Positions 52,446 to 63,627 of a stretch of DNA of 64,000 nucleotides are shown piece by piece. Source of the DNA: Sipunculus nudus (lineage: Eukaryota; Annelida; Sipuncula; Golfingiida; Sipunculidae). Location of the stretch: assembly GCA_026874595.1 (NCBI GenBank), contig CM049317.1, positions 68,200,118 through 68,264,117 of the forward strand. Reading direction: 5' to 3'. Every line of letters begins with the position of its first letter. Positions within the stretch are counted from its first letter, which is position 1. Made by a program: the position numbers and the translations under genes. Under the pieces are notes generated by a model. That model did not search any database. It was not told where the DNA came from and saw only the letters and a program-made list of their open reading frames with translations.

Positions 52446-52582
52446 CGTGTACAGGTGTATAGAATCCCATTACGGTTTCGCATTACATAACAGAGCGGTA
52501 GCACGCACTTTATCTCATGTCCTAACATAAACCAGGCCTGGTGTACCGCACCTGCGTGTCCTGGGTATATAACCCCCTTTCA
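52446..52582 (-). mobile_element. tRNA-derived SINE, copy 3 (5'-truncated)
   Basis: On the plus strand the shared motifs appear in the order of copy 1. TGTACAGGTGTATAGAATCC and CGGTTTCGC come first, then ACAGAGCGGTAGCACGCACTT (copy 1 has ACAGGGCAGTAGCACACACTT), then ACCAGGCCTGGTG and GCACCTGCG. The tRNA-like head is missing and similarity stops near the CCCCCTTT at 52,571-52,580. This is the usual outcome of incomplete reverse transcription. Confidence 0.7.
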
Positions 52583-52602
52583 GTGGCGTCAATCTATCTT
52601 CC

Positions 52603-52630
52603 AGTGTGTGTGTGTGTGTGTGGGGGGGGG
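52603..52630. repeat. (GT)n followed by poly-G
   Basis: About nine GT units run into nine G. Confidence 0.9.
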
Positions 52631-53142
52631 TGATGACTCGTAGACAAAAACAGACACATACTCATATAATTATTATGTGTATATATATAACTTTTGACAA
52701 ATTTCAAATATATTACAATATTACAAGTATAAGTATTGAGGAAATAAGGTATTATTTGTCCAGTATATGTTTACTTTGAACAAGGTTTAGATATAATATT
52801 TCATATGGTAAACTCATAAGTGGAACCAAAGTCTGAATTTTATTTAATATTATATTTCATTTGCAATATATAAATAATGTTCTCATGTGTCCTGTGTGTT
52901 GCATCAGAGATGTAAAAGTATCCCAAGACGTACGGACGGACAAAATAAAAATGTATTGTAGGTGGCACTACTACCTTATGTTCAAGATAAAGGTGTCAAA
53001 GATCTTTGGGCATGCAAAATTTCGGGCGGATAAATCAAACCACTCATAAGATATGTGAGATTTCAATAATTTTGACATTGAATCTTGTCAGAGCCAATGA
53101 TAATCGTATCGAGCCGATTTGAAAACACGGCTCTCGTGTATA

Positions 53143-53677
53143 TTAAAGGGGACCGGTTCACGTACCAGGTATGTTAAATATACATGAAGTATAGTGTTTC
53201 ATCCCTAAAGATGGCCATTCACCTACCTTTTGAACAAGAATTTATGCGATTTCTGGCTTCCTTTGTGTATATTTTAATGACCAATGGGTAACTTCGGTTA
53301 TGAAAAGTTCTTATAACACCTCCGTAAAGGATTATTAACTTGTTTTTGCAACGATATATTTGTAAACACAACTTCGTTGACAAAAGGGAAAAACATTTAA
53401 CCTAAGGCGGTAGATTGCATATATGCGGAAGTAGAAAGATCACTTGTTGCAAAACGCCATTTGCAAAGCTCTTGTTTATCTAACTTGCCGCCAGATGACT
53501 TTGTTGATTTTTATTTTATTATTTTGGCGGGTCCCACATATAAAAAACACGTTGATCTAAACAAAACAAGCAGTGGGTGTGCGGTGATATCCACGTTTTC
53601 TTGTCTATTTTTAAAAAAAAGCTACAAGGCATTACCTTTAGTTTATAAAGGTCAGATAGGTGATTGGGCCCCTTTAA
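53143..53677. mobile_element. Non-autonomous TIR transposon with TTAA ends
   Basis: The right end (GGGCCCCTTTAA, ending at 53,677) is the inverted form of a left-end sequence. Its reverse complement TTAAAGGGGCCCAATCACC matches 20 of 24 bases with the left end seen at 63,965 (TTAAAGGTGCCCATTCACA). It also matches well the left ends here at 53,206 (TAAAGATGGCCATTCACC) and 53,143 (TTAAAGGGGACCGGTTCACG). With the inner left end the element is about 472 bp; with the outer one, 535 bp. TTAA at both edges could be a piggyBac-type target duplication or part of the repeat. No transposase is encoded. The interior is colinear with 63,628-63,950. Confidence 0.65.
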
Positions 53678-54934
53678 AAAGTTAAGGTGTCTGTTAATAT
53701 TTCGTACTTACACCGTTTGCGAACTCATGCATACAAGTAGAAACAAAAAATACACCCTGAGCGATCAGCGGTGCAAATGTTAACGTTGCGTTCCTGGTGG
53801 ACGTACCGCTCAACTTTATAAATCAAATTTTATAAGCTTCCAGCTGGTGTTTCTACCGTTTTCCTGTGTTTAGAATCTGTCACGCACGCTTAAGATTGGA
53901 ACTTCGGCCACTAAATCTTGTCCTGGTAAACGGATTCGTGCACGCGGATTCTTTAATCACTCAATGTAAATCCGATGAATTGGAGAAAGCATAAATACGC
54001 TGGGAAGGTTTCTGTTGGGTTTTTTTTGTATTTAGCCAAAATGATGTGAGAGTGAAATAACACACATATTAATTATTATTGCAAATGTTCATGTAACTTT
54101 AAGGTCAAATGGCCCTGTCAACGTTTCTCCTGTAGGCCTAGTATTTATACAAAGATTAAACAACTTAATTATTTTTATAAATTCTTATTTATTTGCTGAT
54201 ATCTGTTGAAAATGTCAAAGTTTAAGTGATAAGCATCCTCCATTTTTTTCCTGCACAATAATTCATTACATCCGATCTGGGCGATAATAGAAACATTTGA
54301 CCACAAGGGTCGCGATCGTTCTTCTCAGCTGGAGACCCTGAGAGCATACGTATGTATCCCAATGTATGCTCCATCCCCCATAAATAAGGAATTATTTATA
54401 ACTTTAGCGCCTCTGTATGGCAATTTTTTATCATCCATAGCTGATTTGTCTGGTGGCTTTTGGGTGTTATTCCGATCACGTATTTGGCACATTTAATTTT
54501 TTATACACACATAGAGTATGAATGTATTTTTAAGAGGCCATGATTTAGTGTTTGTGTGAATGGGACCTGCATGTCAGCGTATACTTTTAAGCAAACTAAC
54601 AGTGGGAGCGTGTCCTCGTGCGTATCGCCCATGGACTCTCGTGTCTCTGTGTGTTTCACCTCGACGACACCATATGTTAACAGGTATTGAAGGTTAAGTG
54701 ATCATGTTGACGTTTCTTTTAATACTTCTATTAAGAACTTGTACTTCGGTATTATTTATTACAACTGTACAACTACATTCCGTCATATAATGTGGTTCAT
54801 TAAGATATTTTACAGCTTAATTCTGCTTGAATTCAAGTTCTTAAGAAAACTCTACAACTAAATTCATTCATAAAATATAATGCGAAATGGTATTAGGTTT
54901 TACCAAAAAAGGAGAAGATTTATTAGGTGGGTTA

Positions 54935-54959
54935 CCCCGGGGGTGGGGGGGGGGGGGGG
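54935..54959. repeat. G-rich tract with long poly-G
   Basis: CCCCGGGGGT is followed by about 15 G. Confidence 0.9.
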
Positions 54960-55564
54960 TCTGCTATTTATGTCTCTTAATTCCTTCTGATATTTCCCTT
55001 CCCAGTATAATATGAAGCCTACTAGATTAACAATGCAAGCCCTAACCTTTTTCCTGAGAGTATACGGAAAAATTATTTTATATATTAAATAAAGTGGCCA
55101 TATATACTGCCAGCCTACGACAGATGAACTCTTTACTTCAAGGGTCTTTACCTACGCTTTGTAAAAACACTAGAGTGCATTCAGTAGAGCGCATCCTGCC
55201 TCCGAGGCAAAACCACGGTCACACCTTTAACATTAAGTTTATAAGAGCTAACAAAAGATTAACCTGTACGGGCATTTGAATGCCCATTGTCTCTGAATAA
55301 ACAATGGCTTTAAAGCAAATACGATATTACGGTAGATATTAATCGAGACACCTGCAGGTAGGCCATTTTTGAAATAATGGTGTTAATTCACGAATATGAT
55401 CATGAATACTATAGTTAATGATTCCCAGCACAAATAGACCTGTCCCATCTGAAGAGCGACATCTATCGGCCATGATTGACACGGTGTGTTCGGGTCTGGT
55501 AAATCAAAAACGAGAGACCATTTTTCAAATATCATTCCGCTTTAGGGCTTCACTGAATAAGTAA

Positions 55565-55789
55565 TATTTACATATTGCATCCGCATGCAAGGTAAACCGA
55601 CTTTTTGTCCACCGCCTTGTTGCAGTTTTCATGGTCACAGAGTCAAACTTGGTGGATGACTTTGACCCATCTCAGATTCCATACAGGTATTCACAAACTT
55701 TTCTCCAGCTACTTCCGCAACAGACGGGGGACATACCAGATCAGTTCGACAGATCAACATTTTTCTTGTACTTGAATTTTAACAGTTAA
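55565..55789 (+). CDS. Candidate exon or small ORF, unrecognised
   Basis: The frame is open from 55,565 to the TAA at 55,787-55,789, with an ATG at 55,631 giving 52 codons (MVTESNLVDDFDPSQIPYRY...). Just before the ATG lies a good 3' splice acceptor: a pyrimidine-rich tract ending GTTGCAG at 55,625. A possible donor, CAG|GTATTC, is at 55,686/55,687. The peptide is acidic and polar with several Pro, Gln and Asp (DDFDPSQIPYR, QQTGDIPDQFD) and looks more protein-like than most frames nearby. I do not recognise a family. It could be an internal exon of 61 bp, a terminal exon running to the stop, or chance. Confidence 0.2.
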   Translation, partial: YLHIASACKVNRLFVHRLVAVFMVTESNLVDDFDPSQIPYRYSQTFLQLLPQQTGDIPDQFDRSTFFLYLNFNS

Positions 55790-56859
55790 GACAAGTCGCC
55801 CGGAACGTCCCACAATCACAAACTGGAGGAGGTTCGTTTTGAAACAACCCTAGCGGTCTGAAGACAAATCAGGTAACTTACTCGCAATACGCATGCTTGT
55901 ATTGGATAAAAAGACTGCGCAGTGTGAACTAACAACTGCCGGACGTGTCGGATAGGCATGCTACTGTTTACTCACAATGTTTCCCTGTGTCACGGACCTG
56001 TCATGGTCGGATGGGAAAATGCCTTCGAAATTTAAAGAGATTTAATAATATAATCGGTCATTATGCGAAATTTACAAACATGTGTTGAGGAAACAGAAAT
56101 ACATACAAAAAACCGCGAAACAGTTTTTTCTTTTCAACATGATGTAGCAAGTATACCTATTGAAGAAAAGAGAGACAGATCTGTTTCCTCCGGAGAGTTT
56201 AAGTTCAGTTTTCAATGCTGCATCCCTGCCACTCCAACATCTACCAGAAAAGTTGGAGGCACAGACATGTCGCTATGTAGTTCATGCGCTTGCCATGGTT
56301 TTATTTATTAACTACTTTTATGCCCACTCCTTGTTTTGGTGGTGTAATTCTCCACTAGTTTAGTACAGGCAGCTGCTACTAACTGTATCGTCCTATACAT
56401 CTACAGGTATAACATAGTCTCGCTTGAACGCGGCTCTTTAATGTAACTACACCACTCTTTTATAAGGCTCTCCAAGCCTTAAGTGTGCAGCTACAATAAT
56501 TGTATTGTATCCAGCAAAAGGGTGAATTTTTCAAGTGTTTAGCAGGCTCATCCACAGCCATAATGTTTTGATTATTCTGACAATATTGCTGTCGTTGCCG
56601 ATCGTGAAATGGCTGTTTTTCACACTTTCCTGAGCACACTGACAGCGATCAGAAATTAGGCTAGCGTCCTCTCCTCACACCATGCGTTATGGATCACTGT
56701 AGTCCTAACCCAGTACTATAATAATCCCCCATTATGTCAAAATAAACTTTGGGCCATAAATATCCGATGTCATATTACATTATGCGCACGCATCCATAGC
56801 TAGATATTGTTGTGTCACTCTTTCCTGGTACAGGAAGAGCTTCATTAGTTATAAATCTG

Positions 56860-57190
56860 ATAAAATATAAGATTATGAATATGATATAAAAAGAACAAAA
56901 TAGAATGTAGTATATAGTATTATATAGTATGATAATACATTTTACAGCATATGATAAATTATAGATAATATAACGCAGTATAATTTGATGTAATATGATA
57001 TGATATAATATAATGTAATATAATATATGCAATACAAAACAATATAATATTTAAAATTATATTATATTATATTATATTATATTATTATATTTTCCTATTA
57101 TATTTAATTATTGATATTATAATATTTAAAAAATATTTCATAATAGTATATAATATGATAAAATAATAGGTAACATGATATTATTTTGAG
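56860..57190. repeat. Degenerate TA/ATT-rich low-complexity tract
   Basis: Over 300 bp are built almost only of A and T, with variable TATAA/TATGA units. The clearest run is (TATAT)n at about 57,056-57,085. Frames across it read as repeated Ile-Tyr-Leu and are not genes. Confidence 0.85.
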
Positions 57191-57363
57191 CTTTTTTATT
57201 ATACAAAATTAATTTAACATAGCACTTTAACTTGATATCATATGGTAATATTTATGCCTATAGCCGTATGGTCATAAATGACCTGGAACTGATATTTTGT
57301 ACTTAAGAGACTGAATGTGGGCTGATTTAACAGCAGTTATGGCCCAGTACACCGTGAATGACA

Positions 57364-57365
<2 letters not shown>

Positions 57366-57434
<69 letters not shown>
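57366..57434. repeat. (CT)n microsatellite
   Basis: About 34 uninterrupted CT units followed by six C. Confidence 0.95.
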
Positions 57435-57437
<3 letters not shown>

Positions 57438-57680
57438 CCCGGTATCTCGTTCTGAAGTACCTGTATATATGGGAAAGGTAATGAAGATCTTTTTTATAAC
57501 ACAATTCTACCATAATTTAATTAAAATCATTGCAGTCAGGTGCGTGCGTGCGTATGTGTTTTGTCTTGTATGCAGAGATGATTCAAGATTCCAATGAATG
57601 GCCTCCCTGTGAGGGTCATTCATATGAAAGAAAACGGAATGTTTATTGTTCAGTGTGACACGAGCTTGTAACACCTGGCG

Positions 57681-57711
57681 ACCAATCAGGGGTCGTGTGT
57701 AAGGTATATAG
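57681..57711 (+). promoter_or_regulatory. CCAAT box and TATA-like element
   Basis: ACCAATCAGG (57,681-57,690) matches the NF-Y CCAAT consensus. TATATAG follows at 57,705-57,711. An ATG in strong Kozak context is only 12 bp after the TATA element, so a transcript started from this TATA would omit that ATG. Confidence 0.25.
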
Positions 57712-57716
57712 CTGCC

Positions 57717-57884
57717 ATGGTCAATGGGGGGCCAGTGTACTATGAGGAGGCTCACCTGTATATGGCTATATGTCTGTATGGTGTCAACTATTGTATCTAC
57801 CACACACCGAGTCCTCGAGGTAAAATTAATCACTGTTTACATTCCCTCCCAGAACGGCCCGCAATTACCTGCCGATTGTGCTGA
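57717..57884 (+). CDS. Small ORF with optimal Kozak start, unrecognised
   Basis: GCTGCCATGG is a near-ideal animal translation start. The frame has 55 codons (MVNGGPVYYEEAHLYMAICL...) to a TGA at 57,882-57,884. A possible splice donor, CGAG|GTAAAA, lies about 100 bp in, after the codons for HTPSPR. The middle is rich in Tyr, Cys and hydrophobic residues (LYMAICLYGVNYC) and could be a short membrane segment or a disulphide-rich peptide. No family is recognised. A second frame overlaps it on the same strand, so chance remains the simplest explanation. Confidence 0.2.
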   Translation: MVNGGPVYYEEAHLYMAICLYGVNYCIYHTPSPRGKINHCLHSLPERPAITCRLC

Positions 57885-58198
57885 CACCTGTAGCCGGGGC
57901 AAGGACGTTACTTGAGGTCACGGGATCCTATTAATATTCACGAAGGTCAATAGCCGTAAATACTTGTCTAGAACAGAGGAACTGGCCACAACACTGGTTG
58001 AACATAGGATTGCACAAACAAGCGGCATTATAAGAACAGTTCCAACTTTTAGTATTGTGATTTCCCAGGATATTATATATAAAATATGTATAGTTAGGAA
58101 CAAATATCAAGGGCTGATCCAGTATTCTGAAGAAGAAGGGGTTTACTGTTTAAACCCTGGAATTAACTACACTAAAAAAAGTTTGCAGCTGCATTCAA

Positions 58199-58285
58199 GG
58201 GTGGAATAAGTCTTAAAAATCAGAGAGGGGGAGATTTCTCACAGTAAAGGGATTTAAATCTCCTAAATCCCCTTTGATTCCACCC
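58199..58285. repeat. Nested inverted repeats (fold-back remnant)
   Basis: The outer arms GGGTGGAAT (58,199-58,207) and ATTCCACCC (58,277-58,285) are perfect complements. An inner hairpin is formed by AAAGGGATTTA (58,246-58,256) and TAAATCCCCTTT (58,264-58,275) with one bulged base. It resembles the fold-back structure of a small inverted-repeat transposon or a hairpin RNA precursor; neither is established. Confidence 0.5.
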
Positions 58286-58598
58286 CTGGTTACTTTTGTA
58301 ATAGGTAGCCAATTATGCAAGACCTAAAACCAGGTAGGCCTGTCATTTGTACTTCATGTTTCTGGAACAAGATTTGAAAAGAATAAATATAGCTTACTAA
58401 TTATGTCCTAGTAAAAAGACAAAATACCAAGCATATCATATAACAGCACGCGGTAAAAAGTAATATCAATAAAGTATTTCTCAGATTAGAACAGCAGGGC
58501 AACGTAACCTCAAGTAGCTGAGTATATTACTGCCTGATATACAACAGATCAACAACAGCATTGGAACTATGTAATAAAACAATACTTCCGTCGTATAG

Positions 58599-58650
<52 letters not shown>
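58599..58650. repeat. (GT)n(GA)n compound microsatellite
   Basis: About seven GT units run directly into about 19 GA units. Confidence 0.95.
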
Positions 58651-58656
<6 letters not shown>

Positions 58657-58939
58657 GATAATTTAACCTACTAAATAGTAAGTATTGACTTACCTATAAT
58701 TTTCCTATATAACGTAACTAAACCATAGAAAATACATATATACCATGACCGCCAATACATTGAATCCATGTGACAAAAGTGATATATATGTATAAATAAC
58801 CATAAGCTGTGTATATGTTTAAGAATATGAAGATAAAACCTGATAAAACAGTCTATTGTAGACTAAAATCATTTGTTCTCACGATTTTGAAGCTCCGGAA
58901 AGACAGAAAAATATGTACTTAAGTACAAAAATAATAACA

Positions 58940-58960
58940 AAAAAAAAAAAAAAAAAAAAA
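58940..58960. repeat. Poly-A run
   Basis: About 21 A, preceded by AATAATAAC. No SINE or LINE body was recognised next to it. Confidence 0.9.
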
Positions 58961-59532
58961 CCAGAGCGATAAAGGATAATCGGCCATGGAGTGTACGAAC
59001 AAGATCAAAAACAAGTATGAGGTGTAAATATGTGCATGACCAACGACTTATATAGTGCTTTTGAAATTAAGCCATATTGGAAATCTAGCACAAACAGAAA
59101 ATTGTAAAATAAACAAAAAAAAAATGGATATTTTAATTTGAAATCGATGGTTTCTCACCTGGGTGTGTGTGTAGGGGGGGGGATAAGTAGGTCCACACAC
59201 ACACAAATGTGAATATACAGAAATAAACTCGTCAACCTCTAGAATCCTCCCCATCCTACGGGGCTAGACTTAATGAAACCAAGGAGTTTATAACTACCTG
59301 ATGATACAGACAAAGAACGACACACAGAAAGTGGTCTAAACCATCCGATCAATTTGGTAGATGAGTTTAACATTTATAGTTTTTAGTATCATGTATCTTG
59401 ATCCCGCGACAACCGCCTGTATACTTTGGGTGGGCCGTTCTTTCGCAGATGCCAGGTTCTGTTGTAGGCGTGCGTGACCTTTGCTGTGAGGACTTTTTTA
59501 TGCACTTGGCGTGATAGACCGGCCATTATACT

Positions 59533-59551
59533 TGTGTGGTCCGACCACACA
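59533..59551. promoter_or_regulatory. Palindromic pair of Runt/RUNX-type sites
   Basis: TGTGTGGTC and GACCACACA are perfect inverted 9-bp arms around a single base. Each arm contains the Runt-domain core TGTGGT. Function is inference. Confidence 0.35.
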
Positions 59552-59559
59552 TCGTGATT

Positions 59560-60640
59560 GTATGCCGACTGTCCTGTCTAGAAGCCGGGGCATATTTATA
59601 GAAATACACTAACTGACATGAAATACCTGGACGGCCATCTGTACATCTGCATCAATACCACTGTCTGTCTGTTACATTATTAACTATTGTATTAGTCTTC
59701 GTAGCATATTCACGAAGGTATAAGTAATAGAGACCTTTAACTCAGGTCGTATTTACCCTTGGGATCTACTGTTAGACAACTTTATTAATACCAATATATC
59801 TTGGATTATAGCACGATATGTGATCGACCTTGACCTGTGATTATTTTGTTTCCAAACTTTTTTCGTTTTTTTTTTTCCATAATCACTCCCTATGATGAGA
59901 ACACGTGACACCGATGGTGTGCGCACTTTTCAGATTTTGTGGCGACCCCTAGCGGGAAGCAATATTAACAGGACCAATTTGATTGATTGATCAGAAATTC
60001 CATGTAACGTACGCAAACCAAAACACAGACATATAGAAAAGTTATTTTATACCTAGCAGAAATATGTGTGTTGTTTGAATATTGTTATATCAGTTTGTAT
60101 AATCTTAATTTAAACATTTGTAATTATTGTACTAATACTCATCATGTAATCTAAAAAAAAATAATACTGATGACCGTTTTGTATGAAATTCATATATTTT
60201 TACATTAACAATACTTGTATTATACAAATACATGTACTATCAATTAAAAAATTACATAGCTTCGACCTTAGCTTACGTTTTTTTTATTATAATGAAAGAG
60301 TATACACATATATATATACACATATGTATGTATAAACTACCATAATATGTTTTATATTTATAGCAAACTCATTCAGTCACGGATTATGCAGAACTGAACC
60401 ATTTTTGGTAACAATTTGAAAGCTCTATCACATTATAGTATACTCTAAGCACTGCACGGGCTAACCCTGAACCCTGGTAGTTTTATCCGCGGGATCACTA
60501 TGTAGTTTCGTTAACAAAGAGATCTTGTTATCGCGGTTCGCTTGGGAATTTCCTTGCTCGATGAAAAGGATACCAGACACTGTGGATGCTGATTCTCAGG
60601 GTCCACTTACATAGGGAGGCTGAAACTTTACGTCGCCCTC
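59560..60640. other. AT-rich intergenic sequence, no gene seen
   Basis: No convincing frame, RNA gene or dispersed repeat was recognised. Short (TA)n occurs near 60,305-60,330 and a short T-run near 59,868-59,877. Confidence 0.5.
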
Positions 60641-60648
60641 AACTTCTT

Positions 60649-60678
60649 GCGGAAGAAGGGGGCGGTGGCTTATATAAA
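60649..60678 (+). promoter_or_regulatory. GC-box and TATA-like element
   Basis: A GC-box-like GGGGGCGGTGG (about 60,658-60,668) is followed within a few bases by TATATAAA at 60,671-60,678. The two are closer than usual for Sp1 and TATA, and no frame follows within reach. Confidence 0.25.
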
Positions 60679-60895
60679 CATCCACGCCCTAATCCAAACC
60701 TATCCCATATTGTTTTCAAATGTGTCCGTAACACCCTCTATGTTAGGAAAACAAGTCTGTCATGATATTTGTCATAAACGCCATTTGATCGCTATAAATT
60801 TCAATTTCTGAGTTTTAATAAGAGGTTGAATACGCAGGGCCATTTTGCAGTTTTCAACAAAGTTGTGTCACTCAAATTCATTACTGCAGTAGTAT

Positions 60896-60907
60896 ATATA
60901 TATAAAT

Positions 60908-60968
<61 letters not shown>
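60896..60968. repeat. (TA)n microsatellite
   Basis: Over 30 TA units with two AAA interruptions near 60,905 and 60,921. Confidence 0.95.
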
Positions 60969-60971
<3 letters not shown>

Positions 60972-61690
60972 GATAGAATGCCTTTGAGTAAGAACATTAA
61001 TTAGAATAACACAATTTTGCAATCAACATTTTAATTTACTTTAATAGCGGTTATGTACATGGGTACCTGTTTTTAATCATAAGTATAAAATGTAATTAGA
61101 TTATATTAAAAAAAATTGTATAACATTTTGGCATTTTTAGAATAGAGTGCTCCATCAGATAGAATAATTAAATGCAAAGCGTTTCTCATAAAACCATAAA
61201 AAATACGTCAGACATAATCATGTTACAAAAATTCAGGATTTCAACCACCTATCCCACGTCTCTGGAGGCGTATGCAGTTGGGAGTTGAGAAAACCTGTTT
61301 AATCCTGTTCAGTCTGTAATTCTATTAATTACTTCACAAAATCATTATACTTTTCAAGCAGGGAATGTGTAACGTTTTCCCTCTGGTCACTTTGGTTGAT
61401 TTATCTGTTAGCAATTGCACGCAACATGTTTTGAACAGACGGGATCTTGATGGAGTTTTGTGGTATGTGTATATGTAAGGGTAATACCCAAGGAATAATC
61501 AAATTAGATCTTTGAGGCAAACTGGATCACGAACACATTGTAGTAGAATTGGTTCTCTGTATATACATTTATATCACTGTAAACGTACTGTTTAACTTAT
61601 TTACCTCTGTTGGTTTTAACTCTTGGCGAAATCCTAAAAACATTTTTGTTGCACACATTCTGTTGCCACCGGCAAGGAAATGGGTGTAGA
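60969..61690. other. Unique sequence, no gene seen
   Basis: AT-rich sequence with no recognised frame, repeat or RNA gene. Confidence 0.5.
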
Positions 61691-61705
61691 CACTAATTAC
61701 TACAC

Positions 61706-61744
61706 TACACACACACACACACACACACCCTCACCCTCACACAC
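61706..61744. repeat. (AC)n microsatellite
   Basis: About 11 AC units, then CCTCACCCTCAC and a short AC tail. Confidence 0.9.
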
Positions 61745-62640
61745 GGATAAACGAACACAATGCAGTCGCCTATATTTTCAACAGAGTGGATATACATCTG
61801 TACGTGCTTTTGCACTCCCTGTCGTTACAACCAAGAATATTTTAAAGTATACACGTGGACGCTCCTGGACGCATATATTTAGATGATAAAGCCGTCTCCC
61901 CTGCCCGACCACAATATTGACATTAAACCACAAAGTAAACACGACTACCCGGCCACAAACCCACTTGAATTCAGACCACATACTCCACAGATGACGACAG
62001 GTCAAAGGTCACGTGACATATAACGATAAACATAACACTCTGTAGAAGGCTAATGACACGATGCAGCAATGCTAAAAATATGTGACTTTTATATGTTTGA
62101 TTTAATTAATACGTGTAATTTGGGCTTGTGAATGAAACTGTAGTTATTTTTATTTACGTCGGTGGGATTAATTCAATTGTTGTTTGTGGTTTGATTATGG
62201 GCTTGACTTGAATAACCCTTACTTATATCAGGACACGTGCTGGCAATAAAACTCTACATCAAGGATTGTTCACTATAAACTTATGTGGAGAGGACAGGTC
62301 CTCCAGTCAAATCGGGATTATTTGTTAGTTCAGGGTTTTAGGGTCTGGATATATATGAGGCCTCTGTAACTTCATGAATCTTGGGGAGGTCAGCAAAAAT
62401 GTGACAGAATGCATGGCAAAACGTATTTTTCTTTTCAGAGTTTGATCTTTGTGTTTTTTCGGTGGATTTTAGAGACACAGAACAGGGAGGAAGGAAGAAG
62501 AGGCAACGATGGATCGAAAGACAATTATAGACAGAAAGCTAGATAGATTGGCCGAGACAGAGAAACAGAAACCACATAGACAGAAATACACGCAGAGAGC
62601 CAGATAAAAAGCGAAGACAGAGATAGAGTGGGGTGGGGGA
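61745..62640. other. Unique sequence, no gene seen
   Basis: Short overlapping frames of 68-75 codons occur on both strands at 61,680-62,005 without recognisable products. A purine-rich, CAGA-like stretch spans about 62,480-62,640. Confidence 0.5.
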
Positions 62641-62646
62641 GAGTGG

Positions 62647-62649
<3 letters not shown>

Positions 62650-62680
<31 letters not shown>

Positions 62681-62707
62681 AGAGAGAGAGAGAGAGAGGG
62701 GCGGGGG
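62650..62707. repeat. Poly-A with (GA)n and G-run
   Basis: About 28 A are followed by GG, about nine GA units and a G-rich end. The minus-strand frame of Phe and Ser-Leu runs here is an artefact of the repeat. Confidence 0.95.
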
Positions 62708-63300
62708 GTACACAGACGGATTGACAGAAAGAAAATATTTTTAAATTTATATAAATTAATATAAATAAAATTTATATATAAAATCAGAAATGGAGTTTAT
62801 CAATTTAATCTTAATTGTTAAATTAATCTTAAGTACTGAGAGGAAACGTATAAAATGTACATAAGTCATATCAGGTAAGGGGTTATTAAAATTATCGATA
62901 CTTAAAAAGTCACGGTCTATTATTTGTTAAAGGGAACGTTGGTGGAGTGTTTCTAACACAAAGTCAAATATATAACATTCATGTACCGCACCATATGCAT
63001 TGGTTTTTTTTCTATATTTAAAAAAAAAGTAAAAAAAAAACCAGTTAAATTACGTATAATATCTTTCGGAGTGTCGTCAGAGAAAAGACTACTCGAAACC
63101 GAGTCGACATTGCGACCGAATGCTCGATTGCAAAATTTCTAAGTGAAGTCACACATGGAGATATATATATATATACGGCTAAAATTAACATATAACAGCT
63201 TATAATGGTCTCGGTTAGACGACTGTTAATACCTGATTTGCGGGTCGAGTACTCGATACTACGGCAACTTTTTAAAAAAGAAAATAAAAAAATATAGAAA

Positions 63301-63326
63301 ATTTATGTCACTACTACTACTAATAT

Positions 63327-63357
<31 letters not shown>

Positions 63358-63358
63358 A
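63301..63358. repeat. (CTA)n and (TA)n microsatellite
   Basis: Four ACT/CTA units are followed by two (TA)n runs separated by AAATA. A shorter (TA)n run lies at about 63,161-63,174. Confidence 0.9.
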
Positions 63359-63521
63359 AGCTGATAATGCATGTAGAGGGATTCTATGACACTTCAGTGT
63401 GCAAGAATGCCTTATCTATATTTACATTTGTGAGAAGTGTATTATTAAGAGTACAGGCGCACTGAAAGTCATTCACCTGCTCTTTCTATAAAGTTTATGT
63501 GATTTATGGATTACTGGCGTG

Positions 63522-63625
<104 letters not shown>

Positions 63626-63627
63626 GG

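Noticed and set aside
56063-56363. Overlapping frames of 82 and 67 codons
   Set aside because: The Cys-rich end looks interesting, but two frames overlap on one strand, and no signal peptide or family is visible.
57358-57597. Frame with Ser-Leu repeat
   Set aside because: Produced by the (CT)n microsatellite.
60801-61022. Minus-strand frame with Ile-Tyr repeat
   Set aside because: Produced by the (TA)n microsatellite.
62525-62713. Minus-strand frame with Phe and Ser-Leu runs
   Set aside because: Produced by poly-A and (GA)n on the plus strand.
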